From Odobenus rosmarus divergens (taxonomy: Eukaryota > Chordata > Mammalia > Carnivora > Odobenidae), in NCBI RefSeq assembly GCF_000321225.1, contig NW_004450467.1, positions 771,099-835,098 of the forward strand: a DNA stretch of 64,000 nucleotides. Reading direction: 5' to 3'. The first letter of the stretch is position 1, and each line of letters starts with the position of its first letter. The translations under genes and the position numbers were made by a program. Of this stretch, positions 12,336 to 28,870 are shown one piece after another. The notes beneath the pieces were generated by a model. The model was not told the origin of the DNA and searched no databases. It was given only the letters and a program-made list of their open reading frames with translations.

Positions 12336-12362
12336 CTTAAGACCATATTCTGTGGTCTTAAG
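12336..12362. repeat. Perfect 10-bp stem hairpin
   Basis: CTTAAGACCA, a 7-base spacer, then TGGTCTTAAG. Confidence 0.9.
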
Positions 12363-12624
12363 CCACAGAAGCAGAAACTCATATTTTCTAATACTCGTTC
12401 TAGTTTTTACTTTGCTCATCAACGTTCATGTTTGAATCTTTTTGTAGAAACCAATCTTAGTGAATGCCTGCAGGTGAAACTTGGATCATATGGTAAGTTT
12501 ATGTGTAACGTTAGAAGACACCGTTTTACTGTTTGCAAAGTAGCTGCACCATTTCAAGCTGCCTGAGCAACATGCGAGAGTTCAACGTGCCCCACAATCT
12601 CACCAATATTCGGTTTCACTAGTC

Positions 12625-13320
12625 TGTAATTTTAGTCATTTTAGTGGGTGCATACTATGGTGATTGTGGTTTTAATTTAAGTTTTACCAAAGATATTGAA
12701 CATATTTTATATATATGCTTTTGTGAAGACTCCAAGCTTTTTACTTACTTTTTAAAAATTTGGGTGGATGCACTTTCCATCTATTCCTAGTGTGGTGAGA
12801 GTGTTTTATCACAAAGGGGTACTGAATTTTGGCATGTGTTTTTCATGATTTTTTTTTCTTTGATTCTGTCAATGCAGTGAATTGTGATGCAGAGATTTTT
12901 TTTTTCCTAAAGATTTTATTTATTTATTTGACAGAGAGACACAGAGAGAGAGGGAACACAAGTAGGGAGAGAGGGAGAAGCAGGCTTCCCACTGAGCAGG
13001 GAGCCCGATGTGGGACTCGATCCCAGGACCCTGGGATCATGACCTGAGCCGAAGGCAGACGCTTAATGACTGAGCCACCCAGGCGCCCGCAGAGATTTTT
13101 TTTTTTTTTTTTTTAATGTTTTAGTAAACTTGCATGCCAGGGACAAATCCCATTCAGTCATGATATATTAACATTTTTATATACGTTACTGAATTTGTTA
13201 ATATTTTATGAAGGATGTTTACATATATGTTCATGTGGAATGTTAGAATATAGTTTTCTTTTCTTGTAATATCTTCACTTTCTTTTGTCAGTATAAAGTT
13301 GGCCTCATAGATAATCAACA
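12625..13320 (-). mobile_element. Old L1 ORF2 remnant, antisense
   Basis: Plus strand reads the complement of L1 (GTGATTGTGGTTTTAATTTA, AAATCCCATTCAGTCATGAT, AAGTTGGCCTCATAG). It is broken by stops and by a Can-SINE. Confidence 0.65.
12905..13088 (-). mobile_element. Can-SINE nested in L1
   Basis: Reverse copy; TSD GCAGAGATTTTTTTT is repeated on both sides (about 12890-12904 and 13089-13103). Confidence 0.95.
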
Positions 13321-14460
13321 AGACTCTGTTTCTTTCTTAAAGATTTCATAGGAGGATTCTTTTTGTTCCCCAGAATGGAGGTGTGAAGAACTCTGTGGAC
13401 CTATTCCCCCATGAAACAACCATAACTGGTAAAAATTAAGAAATAAACAACCATTTAATGTCTTTGGAAATTGTTGTAAGGACATATAGCAAATGGAGAA
13501 ACATTTGAGAACGTAACTAAATCTTAGTAAGAATAGCAAGATTCTGTGGCAACTGAACCACCCTGCTGTCCTCACCCCCCAACCAGGGCAAAGTGACAAA
13601 AGCTCTACTCTGGGTGAGCCTTACCAAGAAGATAGGGTTCCCCTCCCACCAGCTCCCATTCAAGGTCTACAGTATCTTTTTTGGGAGGGGAAGACCACCA
13701 GCATTTCTCACCCCTTACCCAAGTCTGTGCTGCAAAGCTGGCTGAGAGGACCAGAGTCCACCTCTCTGGTCCACAGTGCTGCTTCTAAAACAGGATGATG
13801 TGGGCCACTGTCCAAGACAGGCTGCCAGCTCCAGAACAGTGGCTCAGATATTTTGCCCAGGGAGAGAGGCAGGCCACAAAAACAGGGAGTTCCAAGGCTG
13901 GACCCGACATTTGAGAGAGAGAGTGGGGAAGATCGAGCCTAAGGGTATTCTTGAAAACAGTGGCGGCTTTGGTAATTACAAGGAGGCAGGTAACTCCATG
14001 AGAACAAGAAGGTAACCACAGACCAGCTAGCTTAGCAGAGAGACTCAAGGAAAGAAACAGCTAAAAATAACTCTCTTGGGGTCAGAAGAATCTCAAAGGA
14101 CTCGCCTCAAAAAGGACCCATGCACAGTGATCTGAATTCATTAGATCAGACTGGGAAGCAATTTTTGCCCTAGCACATTGTTGAAAACAATAGAAGAATC
14201 AGCTGGCTAGTAACTGAGTGTTCACCATAGAGACAGAAAGCTTAATAGAAAGATCAGGGAAGGAGAGGAGGAAGGCACTGTTAACACTGCTCCCATCTGA
14301 GGGTGACTGCACATGCCCAAGGCTGCGCCCTCTGAAAAGCAACATCAAAGGCTTCATACCATGGGGGATAAGCCAAGTTACTAAACAAACTAGCGAACAA
14401 ACAAACAAAATAATAAACTCCCCCTTAGCGATATCTAGAATTCCTATAAGACATTAAATA
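13320..14460. other. Possible old L1 5' region or unique intron
   Basis: Moderately GC-richer than its surroundings and directly upstream of L1-like sequence. It could be an L1 5' UTR, but I cannot support that firmly. No exon seen. Confidence 0.35.
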
Positions 14461-15440
14461 TATGATAGAATGTCCAGTTTCCAACCAAAAAAAAAATTAT
14501 GATATGCAAAGGAACAGAAAAGTGTCACTCGTATACACGAGAAAGAGCAGGCAACAGAAACCACCTGTAAGAGAGTCCAGATGATGAACTTAGTAGATAG
14601 AGACTTCAAAGCAGAAATTATAAGTATGTTCAGAGGATTAAAGGAAATCATGCTTTAAGAAGTGAGGAATGGTATGATAGTAATGTCTCTTCAAATAAAG
14701 AATATCAATAAAGAGATGGAACTCATAAAAAAAGAACCAAATGAAAATTCTGGAGTAGAAAATTATATTACAGTAATGTAAATGAAAAATCCAACAGAGG
14801 GGCTCACCAGTGGATTTGAAGTGGCAGAAGAAAGAACCCACAAACTTGAAGATAGATTGATAGAGATTATGAAATATGAGAGAAGGAAGAATGAAGATAA
14901 ATGAACAGTTTCAGGGAAATGTATGCATGCTGAAATAAATGTATGGGTGTACCAGAAGAAAGGAGAGAATAAGGAGCAGAAAAAAAATCTTGGAAGAAAA
15001 AATAGCTGAATCTTCCCAAATTTGATAAAAAATATTAATCTCTACATCCAAGAAGCTCAATGAACTCAAGTAGAATAGAGATCCATAGTCATATAAAATA
15101 AAAAAAGAAAATCTTAAAATAGCAGGAAAAAATGAATTGTTATGGGAAAAAGAACCCTAATAAGATTAACTGCTGACTTCTCATCAGGAACTACTGAGGC
15201 CAGAAGGAAGAAGGATGATATATTCAAGGTGCTCAATAAAAACAAAAACAAAAAACAAAACAAAACAAAAAAAAAACTGCCCACCAAGAGTCTTATATCC
15301 AGCAAGACTATCTTCAAAATTAAGGAGGAAATTAATATGTTGCTAGGTAAACAAAACTGAGACAATTTGTTGCTAGCAGGTCCAACTTACAAGAAATACT
15401 AAAGAAAGTTCTTTAGGATTAAAGCAAGTCATCACCGACA
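14460..15440 (+). mobile_element. Old L1 5'/ORF1 region remnant
   Basis: Contains L1 ORF1-type landmarks: a stretch coding for a coiled-coil-like region, then AGAGTCTTATATCCAGCAAGAC and AACTTACAAGAAATACTAAAG. Multiple stops. Confidence 0.65.
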
Positions 15441-16128
15441 GTTATTTGAAACCACATGAGAAAATAAAGAACATCAGTAAAGGTACTTATTTTATCATAA
15501 AAGACAGTATACATGCATATTTCTTTTTTTCTTAACTGACTTAAAAAGCAATTCTATAAAACAATACGTACATAATTGTATTGTTGGGTCTATAGTATAT
15601 AGACACATAATATGTTTGACATTAACAGCACAAAAGAAGTGGGCTGGAACAAAGGTGGATTGATGTGATGACACCAGATGGTAACTGGAATTCACAGGAA
15701 GAAATGAAGAGAACTGGAAATGTTAAATAAGAAAGTTAATATAAAAAAATTCTATGATTATATACTTGCTGTCCTTTTTCAACTTTGTCAAAATACATAA
15801 AATTATATATAGTAGTTATAAAAATTATTGTACCATTTATTTATATGAAATGTATAACAAGAATACTTGTAAAAACAAGGAAGATGGAATAGAATTATAC
15901 AGGAATAATAATTTCTAGTATCTCTCTGGAATTTAGTTGGTATAAATATTTGATAGAATTTACCAGTGAAGAAACTGGGCCTGGTATTCCTCTTTATGGG
16001 AAGGGTTTTAATTATGAATTAAGTTTCTTTTATCAATATAAAGCTATTTATGTTTTCTACTTCTCATGTCAGTTTTATAGTTTGTGTCTTTCAAGAACAA
16101 CATCAGATAATCAGTTGCCAAACTTATT
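15441..16128. other. Intronic stretch, nothing recognised
   Basis: AT-rich sequence with no gene signal. Confidence 0.5.
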
Positions 16129-16145
16129 AATATAAAGTTGTTCAT

Positions 16146-16353
16146 GAGGTGCTACCCAGTGGCTCAGTCGGTTAAGCATCTGACTCTTCATTTCAGCTCA
16201 GGTCATGATCTGGTCATGAGGTGGAGCCCTGCATCAGGCTCTGCGCTCAGGGCATAGTCTGTTTCAGATTCTCTCTCCTTTCTTCTCCCCCACCCAACCC
16301 CGCTTGCACACTCTCTGTCTCTAATATATGAATAAATTTAAAAAACCTTTAAA
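16146..16353 (+). mobile_element. Can-SINE, older and diverged
   Basis: Degenerate head GGTGCTACCCAGTGGCTCAG and an older body. TSD AATATAAAGTTGTTCA flanks it at about 16129-16144 and 16355-16370. Confidence 0.88.
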
Positions 16354-16374
16354 AAATATAAAGTTGTTCATTAT

Positions 16375-18300
16375 ATTTCATTACTATTATGCTAATAAAG
16401 TAGTGATTTCACTATTTGATCCCTAATATTGGCAATTTGTATGTTATCATTTTTTCTGGATCCATCTAGAGAGATTTATCAAGTTTATTAATGACTTTCA
16501 AAGAACCAGCTTTTGCTTTCATTTTCTCTATTGTTTTTGTTCATTTTCTATTTAATTGATTCCTACTATTATCTTCATTATTTATTTTCTTCAGCTTCCA
16601 TTGGATTTAATTTCTTTTGATTTTAAAATGTACATATTAAAGCTCATGTACATTTCACCTTCTTTTTGCTTTTAACTTATCTATCATCCCTCTCTATCTC
16701 TCTCTATATACTTCAAGTGTGTTTGTATTTGGTCTTGCTTCTCATCCAATTTGACCATTTCTGCCTTTGAAATGTAGAGTTTAGGCTATTTCCATTTAAT
16801 GTAATTATAAATAAGTTTAGGCTTAAGTCTACCATCTTGCTATTTATTTCCTATTTTTTCTGTTTTTTTTTTAATCTTCTTTTCCTTTTTTCCCACTTTC
16901 TCTGGTTTGAATATTTGTAGTATTCCATTTTTATCCTCTATTGGCTTATTAGCTATACTTACTCATTTTACTTTTTTTTTAGTGGTTGCTTTAGTACTTC
17001 CAGTATGCATCTTTAACTTACCACAGTCTACCTTAAAATAATATTACACCACTTCACATGTAATGCAAAACTCTTAAAACTGTGTATTTCCATTTTTCCT
17101 CTCCTGTCTCTTTGCCATTTTTGCCATATATTTTAGTACCCCCAAAATATATAGCTATAATTGTGGCTTTAAGTCATGATTTCTCTTTTAAAAATAATTA
17201 AAATAATATTATTGAAAATATTTTTTTAAAATACGAAATAAAAAGTTTCTTATTTACCCTTATATTTACCACTAATGGTATTTTTCTTTTCTTTTTGTAG
17301 GTCTGAGTTTCCATGTCTTTTTAAAGATTTTATTTATTTATTTGAGAGAGAGAGGGAGGGAGAGAGAGCACGATTGGGGGTGGGGTGGGGGAGGGGCAGA
17401 GGGAGACGGAGAAGCAGACTCTCCGCTGAGCAGGGAGACCGAAGCAGGGCTTGATCCCAGGACCCCGGGATCATGACCTGAGTCAAAGGCAGATGCTTAG
17501 CCAACTGAGTCATGCAGGCAACCCTCTGAGTTTCTATTTGAAATCATTTTCCTTTGGCCTGAGAGACTTTCTTTGACATTTTCTATAGTGCATGCGTCTG
17601 GTGGTAAATTCTTTTTCTTTGATGAAAATGTCTATTTTGCCTTCATTTATGAATAACATTTACACTGTACACAGAATTGTTGAGAGCACTTTTGTTTTTC
17701 ATTGCTTTAAAGATATCATTCCGTTGCATTGGTTGTCAGTGACCACTCATCTTTGACTCCTACATGCAATGTGTCTTTTTTTGTCTAGGTGCTTTTAAAT
17801 ATTTTTTTCATTTTGAGTGTTTGATATCTTGATTATGGCATATCTTCACGTGGTTTTCTTTGTTTATCCTACATGGGAGATTCTGGGCTTCTTATATCTG
17901 CAGCTTTTGTGTTCACAAAATTCAGAAAGATTTCAGCCATTACCTCCCCCAACACTCATCCATTTTCAGACTGCAATTACATGTAGGTTAGAATACTAGG
18001 TAATATCCCATAGGTCACAGGGGCTTTTTATCTCCCCCTTTCTTTTTTTCTTTCTGCTTAGTCTGGACAGCTTCTATTTTCCTGTCTTCAAATTCACTGA
18101 TCTTCACTTCCACACACTTTACTTCTAATCTGCTGTTAAATTCAATATTAAATATTTTTCACTATTGATATATTTTTCAGTTCTAGAAATTATGTTCAGT
18201 TCTTTTCTATAGTTTCCATTTCTTTCAACAAAGGTCTTCTCTTTCATTATTAACATCTCATTTATATTCTTCAAAGCACTAACAAAAATGTATAATTATT
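16375..18300 (-). mobile_element. Old L1 ORF2 remnant, antisense
   Basis: Plus strand carries the complement of the ORF2 region (CAAAGAACCAGCTTTTGC, TTTTCTCTATTGTTTTTGTTC). Heavily mutated and interrupted by one Can-SINE. Confidence 0.7.
17314..17524 (-). mobile_element. Can-SINE nested in L1
   Basis: Reverse copy with a G-rich insertion at about 17375-17395; TSD TCTGAGTTTC at 17302-17311 and 17525-17534. Confidence 0.9.
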
Positions 18301-18319
18301 TAATTAGTTTACTTAGTTC

Positions 18320-20930
18320 TACATTTTCTTTCTCCAACATTAGACTCTAAGCACCATGATGACAGAGTTTTTCTGGTTCTCTATTGGATGCCCCAAACCT
18401 ACCAAAAGAGAAAGGGGCGCTAATAGGTATAGATCATTCTAACTTGGGCCTGGTGCAAAGTAACAGAATATCTATGGAATTAACAAATGACTGTATGAAA
18501 AAACAAGTTCTGTACACTTACACACACACACACATACACGCATACAAAATGACAGAAGGCCATCTGTTCACATGGTCTGGAAAGTGCCTCTTCAAAGTGT
18601 GGATGCCTGATTAATTTCAATAAAATAATGTACCAAATTCTGCATTCCAAAAAAATACTGATAAAATATTAATGAGAATGGCATTATCACCTAATAGATG
18701 TTTCCTAATGGGTAATTTCTAACATGAATTTTCACATTACTTTTCTAATGTGTAAGCTAGAAGCAGTATTTTTCAAGGTATCATTGACACATAATATAAT
18801 TGACTCATTTAAGTATGCAGTTTGATGTTGTTTGGTAATTTGTATAAATCATGTAACCAATAAATCAGGATATAAAACAATTCCCTCACCCTAAAAGGTT
18901 TCAAAATTCTTGGAAAAAATGCCCTAAAACATTGGTAATGTTAGAAACAAGATAAAAAAAAGAAAAGAACTTAGCAGAAATATTTTAATGTGGATGGTAA
19001 AAATATACTGATTTGCCAAATGGCAAAATATCTCCGGTGACCTCATATTTTCTTCCCCCTGAAATAATACTATAAATTTTAGTCCCACTCAGAGAGCAGA
19101 TGTTTTTGCAATCACTGAAGTACTATTAGGGAAAAAAGACATACAAGCATCATATTTATTATTTATGTAATTCCTGCATTAGAAGAGTATGGAGAAGTAC
19201 ATTTAGATTGCTTTTTCCATCTTGCCCTTTAAATAAAAAAAATAAAATGAAACAACTCTAGGTAATTTGCTGTCTGTTCTGTTGCAAGTACACCAAATAA
19301 CAGCCTTTTATAGGAGAGCTAGAAGGGTTGTTTCAGCCCTAAGAACATGAAAGGAATCATCATGTCAGCTGGCTACTCCACTGCAATTTTGCACAGTTAA
19401 AGGAAGGAAGGAACAATGCTGTGCTATTAGGGCAACTCAGCCTAGCTTCCCACTCCTGCCCTGCTTCCCCTGGCCCCTCCCCCACACATACAAACCCGCA
19501 GTGGCCGCGTCTGGTACATGTTGTCTCCAGCACAGTAACATTAAAGGGTTAACTGAGCACCTAAAAACCACTTGTTCACAGTGACTCATGTTCTTTCTAT
19601 CATCCTATGCTTCCTTCCCTCATGCCAGGTTTTACTTTACTTACTGGATGTAAGTATAAAATGAGAAGAGCCAGTAATGCATGAGAATCAAAGTGGTATT
19701 TAGTATCTATGAAAACCACTTCGTTTACCTGAAATGTGCCTTTACAACAATTTACTGAATTTTTGTGCTTCAAATACTACCTGTAATTTCTAGCCTTTGA
19801 TCTCTTGAAAGGGATATAATGTTAAAGAGAAAAACTGCTATGATTTGGAAAGCAATGAGAGAAAGCAATGTCACTATGAAGAATGAACAAATCAGGACCG
19901 ATTCAGCTAAATCACAGAATGCAATCTGTAGCACCACCATGAAAGGAGAAATTATAGCTAAAATGGGATTATGAGGGAAGGGGGTCTCTTAATAGAAAGA
20001 TGTCCCAATTCTGAATTTCGACTCCATTATGGTGGAGGGCACACTAAGCAAAGAGCCCCTGGGACAGAAGACTAGATTCCTTACATCCTTAAAATGCGGC
20101 TGTTCATCCAACCAAGAAGGGGAAAATTATCGTTAAATCTGTTTCCTTCATGTTCATCAGTAGCAAATGCTAAATACCAGACTGATTTAACTCAATTTTG
20201 ACTCTTCGTTTTTAGTCCCCTGGAACAGTGATACATATCGGCAGAAACCTGACCAACTCACATCTCCCTGGCCCCCTCCAGCCTTGCTACTGACCCTCAA
20301 GAACAGACACTAGCAATTAAAGGAAGCACAAAGCCAAAAGAGGTATGTACATTTTACTAAGCAGGTCAGTCAAGAAATATGGTAACAATAAGTAGAAATG
20401 AATATATGTATGATATTTTAAAATGGGGCATAAGTAAAAAAATGTATTAGGTTCTCCCTTTATGCCTACATCATTAGAAAAACCTAAAATATTAAGTGAC
20501 AATAAAAATCCCCATAGACATTCTATCGGTTCCCACAGCAGAAACCTTTCTACCCCATCGGTTACTAGACAGTTTCACTTCAAATAGGCAACTGGAATTT
20601 CAGAGGATTAGCGCTAGTGCTCTTTTCCTAAATCTGGGCAATAATTAGCCCGTCTGAAAGTGAACATACAGAATTGAGAAGGAAAAAATTCCCCAACAGG
20701 GCTCTGTATATTATTCATGCTCAAAAACTTAAAACAAAATGAAAGGGAAGTACAAAGGAAAAATACAGGAAAGAGAAAAATTCTATCAAACCTAAAGGAA
20801 TAATTCAAGAATCACAACTAAATAATGGAGAAAAGAGGCCCCTAGAGTGGAGTAAATCTTATTTTTCTTAGGGTTTGAATTTTGGATTGAAGTATAAATA
20901 AAATGATTTTCCACGGTGAAATGTCATCAA
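18320..20930. other. Repeat-poor intronic stretch
   Basis: A (CA)n microsatellite lies at 18519-18540. The rest shows no SINE, LINE or exon. The start (18325-18400) may be an L2 scrap. Confidence 0.5.
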
Positions 20931-21340
20931 ACAAGAGTATATCCAAGCTGGGACAGCCTCCCCACATGCCAGGCTGACAATGAGGGGTGTCACCGATCGC
21001 TCACCCCCCCTGCCGCCAGGCACACCTTCTCGAAGCAGATTCACGCCAGGAGCCCAGCACCATTAGCATGACTCTGGGTAATATCACAGCCTCTCTCTGG
21101 CCACTCTTTGGCTATCCTCGCGCAAAATAATTTATCTGGGCTTTCTTACAGTAAGAGGTATAATTAGCAGTCATTTTGTAGAATAAAGTATTGCTGCCAC
21201 AAGCCAATTTTCTGAAAGTGGCTCTACAGCCTTACCTGTACCATTCATGTTTATAAATCAGGTAATTGTATATCGAGCCACTTCAGTGTGTATATAATTA
21301 GTCTAATTTACATATGTAAATCAATTATCTTATGTACAGT
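20930..21340. other. Candidate conserved non-coding element
   Basis: Repeat-free, locally GC-balanced block followed by dense homeobox-type sites (GTATAATTAGC, TATAATTAGTC) and octamer-like TTACATATGTAAAT. This is inference from composition and motifs only. Confidence 0.3.
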
Positions 21341-22990
21341 TTGCCAACTTCTTGCTTTCCTTTATTTTTTCCCCCACATTGTAAGTTCAGATAGATCAGA
21401 TTTCCAAAATACCATTTTAATAAACTACCAGCTTTTTTTTTTTTTCTCAAGCCATTTCGGGATATTTCTAACTCCTCCATCTGATAATAAAACACAAGGA
21501 CAAAGTTCAAAGAAGCTGTTAAGTCTCTACTGATTCATTATATCAGGAAACTGCTTTACTTGTACTGGATGTTCCAAACCCTTTTAATCAATCTTTTCTG
21601 CTCTCACAAAAGAACATTTCAGGTGTCTCCAACTCTCACCTAATTTCAAGTGACAAGACTGAGAAATGACAATATAATTAGAATACAGATTTGATAGGCA
21701 TAAAAGACAATGACAGATCTCATTCAATTTTTTTAAACTCTGGGCAAAGATCTATACCTCGTACCCTTGCCCATTTAGGCCTACCTGAATCTCCATTCAA
21801 ATGTTAATCTACCAATGATCCCATATGGAAAAAAAATTAAAGATGCATTATTGAAAATGTTTCAAAGGATATAAAGATACAGATCTTAAGGATCAGCACA
21901 GCATTAGATCTCAAATACACAAACACAAACACAAACATGAAGTAAACTTTGAAAATTCTACATTTATTTGAAGCAAAATGTTTTAAGTTCATAATGTACA
22001 TTCTATTACTTAAAATCAAGTTTAGATGAATAAAAGTTTTGCTTTGTTTTAAGAGTGATTGAACTACAAATATAAAGCAATCTTAAACTTAATGGAGAAA
22101 AACAAAGTAATTCTCAAATCATAATATGCTGCCTATTTTTAAAGAACACAACTGGTTATTTAAAAAAAACTTTTAAACTTCTATAAAATAATGTAATACC
22201 AGTTTCAGATTCTGAAAGGGTACTTGAAAATACTATTTCAGAATTCTGAAAGGCTCTATGGTTCAATTAAAGGTGGCCATTTCAGCATATAAATGTATTT
22301 CTTCTCACTCATGAATCTCCATTAAAATGCTGGTAAGGGAATCAAAAGGTTTAAACCACAAGAAAAAAGAGAACAGAAAAAGGGAGAGCAGTAGACAAGA
22401 GATTCCAACAAACGTTTTCAATATGGAAAGCAGATGACGGAATGAGGATGACTGATTTGGTAATGCAGAGGAAGCCACAAAATAAAGCGCTAGGTGAGAA
22501 CTATTTTGTGGTTACCCCGGCACATCAACCCAGGAGCTGGGAGGGGAGGGGCAGAAAACAAGGGACTCTTTGGAAGTCTCTCATCAAAAGACTTGACACC
22601 GTCTTATCCCACATACAAAATATCAACATCCAGGAGCCTGTCCAAGCACTCCTCACATACACAAACATCCAGGCAAGAGACTGGAGGTTTTATTCCCTTG
22701 AGAAACTGAAGGGACTCGGGATTTGGTGGCATCAGTACAGTGGATAATGAGAAGAAGGCACATACTATCGCATGGTGTGTAAAACAGGGAAGTGAGCTTG
22801 GAAGGGGGAGGCCAAGGGATTCAGGGAACAGTGGGTTCCATTTGGGCGAGCAGCAGAGATATCAGAGAGGTCAGTCTGATACGTGGCAGAACTCCACTGT
22901 GGAGAAGGATTCCAGAAACACGATTAGCAACCTTGCCAAAATTCAGAACGCAGATTACAAAATTAAAGAGTAGAGAAACTCAGCCATGCA
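21341..22990. other. Intronic stretch, nothing recognised
   Basis: AT-rich, then a more balanced block from about 22340. Open frames at 22442-22973 have no recognised relatives. Confidence 0.5.
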
Positions 22991-23043
22991 TTTCCAGATA
23001 CACATCAAAGCACAGATCTGCTCAGGAGAAGGTGGCACCGCTA

Positions 23044-23175
23044 AACTGGATTGACATTACTACGGCTCTGTATTATAACCGGATCCATATTACTACTGCC
23101 CTGTATAATAACTGGATCGACATTACTACCATTCTGTATTATAACCGGATCCATATTACTACTGCTTTGTATTAC
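23044..23175. repeat. 33-bp minisatellite, four copies, 66-bp higher order
   Basis: Units start at 23044, 23077, 23110 and 23143. Copies 1 and 3 begin AACTGGAT; copies 2 and 4 begin AACCGGATCCATATTACTAC. The array is therefore two 66-bp dimers. Being a multiple of three, it stays open in one frame (part of an open frame at 22792-23214), but no gene evidence supports coding. Confidence 0.92.
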
Positions 23176-23637
23176 AAGCCTTTTGGTTCTACTTGCTTTT
23201 TGTTAACCAGGTGAATGTATTTATTTTGCAAAGGATAAAAATGATAAGTCTACCTGAAATTATATTGAGTGAAAAAATAGAATAACTTCATAAAAAATAC
23301 TGCCAATCATTTTAAACATATAAAAAAAATGAAGGAAGTATGTTAAATGTTGAGAGTGGTTCTTTTTATAGTTTCAAGTATTTTCTACAATGATCAGCCA
23401 TTTAAAATCAGTTAAAAAATCATTTAAAAACCATAACAGAAAAAATATAAAGTATGAAAACAATACAACTTATATGTGTGTCACTGCAGAAAAACCAACA
23501 GAACGTTCTGAAAGAAATACAATAATCTAATGCTAATAAAATCAAAATGAACACAATAAAAATATGTTATTACACTGAACCAATGAAGGTTTTACTAGTC
23601 CTGAGTTTGATAAAAGCAACTATTAAAAACAATTCTG
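23176..23637. other. Intronic stretch, nothing recognised
   Basis: AT-rich with no gene signal. Confidence 0.5.
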
Positions 23638-23839
23638 GGGCACCTGGGTGGCTCAGTTGGTTAAGCGACTGCCTTCGGCTCAGGTCATGATCCTGGAGTC
23701 CCGGGATCGAGTCCTGCATCGGGCTCCCTGCTCAGCGGGGAGTCTGCCTCTCCCTCTGACCTTCTTCCCTCTCATGCTCTCTCTCTACCATTCTCTCTCT
23801 TTCTCAATAAAAAAATAAAAATCTTTAAAAAAAAAAAAA
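23638..23839 (+). mobile_element. Can-SINE
   Basis: Full-length copy; TSD ACAATTCTG on both sides (about 23629-23637 and 23840-23848). Confidence 0.95.
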
Positions 23840-27723
<3,884 letters not shown>

Positions 27724-28140
27724 CTGGAGAGAAAAAGTACAGTTTCAGCTACATTTGATTGGGAATATTAAATGGTACACACAAACTCATGGGAAATTAT
27801 CTAACATTTCACTGATACGATGGAAAATATACAGCAGTAACCAAATGTACTCAGAATTATAGAAAATTTTAATTTCAATTCTTTTTGCAAACAGATTAAT
27901 ATGAGTTCAATAATGCTTTGTAAACAGGGCTTTATTTCTATGTTTAATATAGTCCCATATTAATTGCTCTTCATTCTTTTCATATTAAAATAAGAGGCAC
28001 ATATTTAAATCACTTTGATATATTGCTTTATACTCAGATATTAATACAATGAATCAAAAAAAATTGAAATTAACCTTAAAGATGATAAAATTCAATGTCG
28101 TCAAGGCAAATCCCACATTTTGAAGTGACTGTGTCTTATT
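27724..28140. other. MYO3A 5' UTR intron, nothing recognised
   Basis: AT-rich, no named element. Confidence 0.5.
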
Positions 28141-28870
28141 ATCACTCCTTTATGTAAAACCCAATAATGGGTCTCATACTGCTTTTAGGATGAAATTTAA
28201 CACAACCTACCAGGTCCTGTAAAGTATGGCCCTTGCTTAATGTCCTCACCTCATGTCTCAACTTTTCTTCTCTCAGCCATTACAAACCAGTCACTAAGGA
28301 TCCTTTAAAGTCATTTCTTGCTTAAGGGTCTTAGTAGACAGGAATTCCTCCCACTTTCTGCCTGTGGTTTCTTTCTTTTTTATTTATTTATTTATTATGT
28401 TATGTTAATCACCACACATTACATCATTAGTTTTTGATGTAGCGTTCCATGATTCATTGTTTGCATATAACACCCAGTGCTCCATTCAGTACGTGCCCTC
28501 CTTAATACCCATCACCAGGCTAACCCATCCCCCCACCCCCTCCCCTCTGTAACCCTCAGTTTGTTTCTCAGAGTCCATAGTCTCTCATGGTTCGTCTCCC
28601 CCTCCAATTTGCCCCCTTCATTTTTCCCTTCCTACTATCTTCTTTTTTTAACATATAATGTATAATTTGTTTCAGAGGTACAGTGGTTTCTTTATTGAAT
28701 TCCAACACCTTCTTCTCTTTCAGATCTTAGCTTAGATGTCATTTCCTCGGAACGTCACCACTCTCCGTCCCATTTGGCTTGCAAGCCCCACCCCTGTACT
28801 TGCAGAGCACTCTACCCACGCTTATCAGATCTTAAGACATGCCCAACACCTGGCACGGTGCTGAAACAAT
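28140..28870 (-). repeat. L2-type ancient LINE, split by an L1 insertion
   Basis: Plus strand shows the complement of L2 3' sequence on both sides of the L1 insertion (AGGATGAAATTTAACACAAC, then CAGATCTTAGCTTAGATGTC). Confidence 0.65.
28375..28682 (-). mobile_element. Carnivore L1 3' end, 5'-truncated
   Basis: Same 3' UTR as the copy at 2.5-2.9 kb, antisense. TSD GTGGTTTCTTT at 28364-28374 and 28683-28693 is perfect. Confidence 0.93.

Larger units (their letters stand above)
9299..12620. other. Long intronic stretch without named elements
   Basis: About 3.3 kb of AT-rich sequence with no exon, SINE or LINE that I can name. It contains three small inverted repeats, listed separately. Such repeat-poor intron sequence may hold conserved non-coding elements. 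Confidence 0.5.

Noticed and set aside
22792..23214. 140-codon frame with repeating ITTALYYN-type peptide
   Set aside because: The repeat is explained by the 33-bp minisatellite; no splice or promoter evidence for coding.
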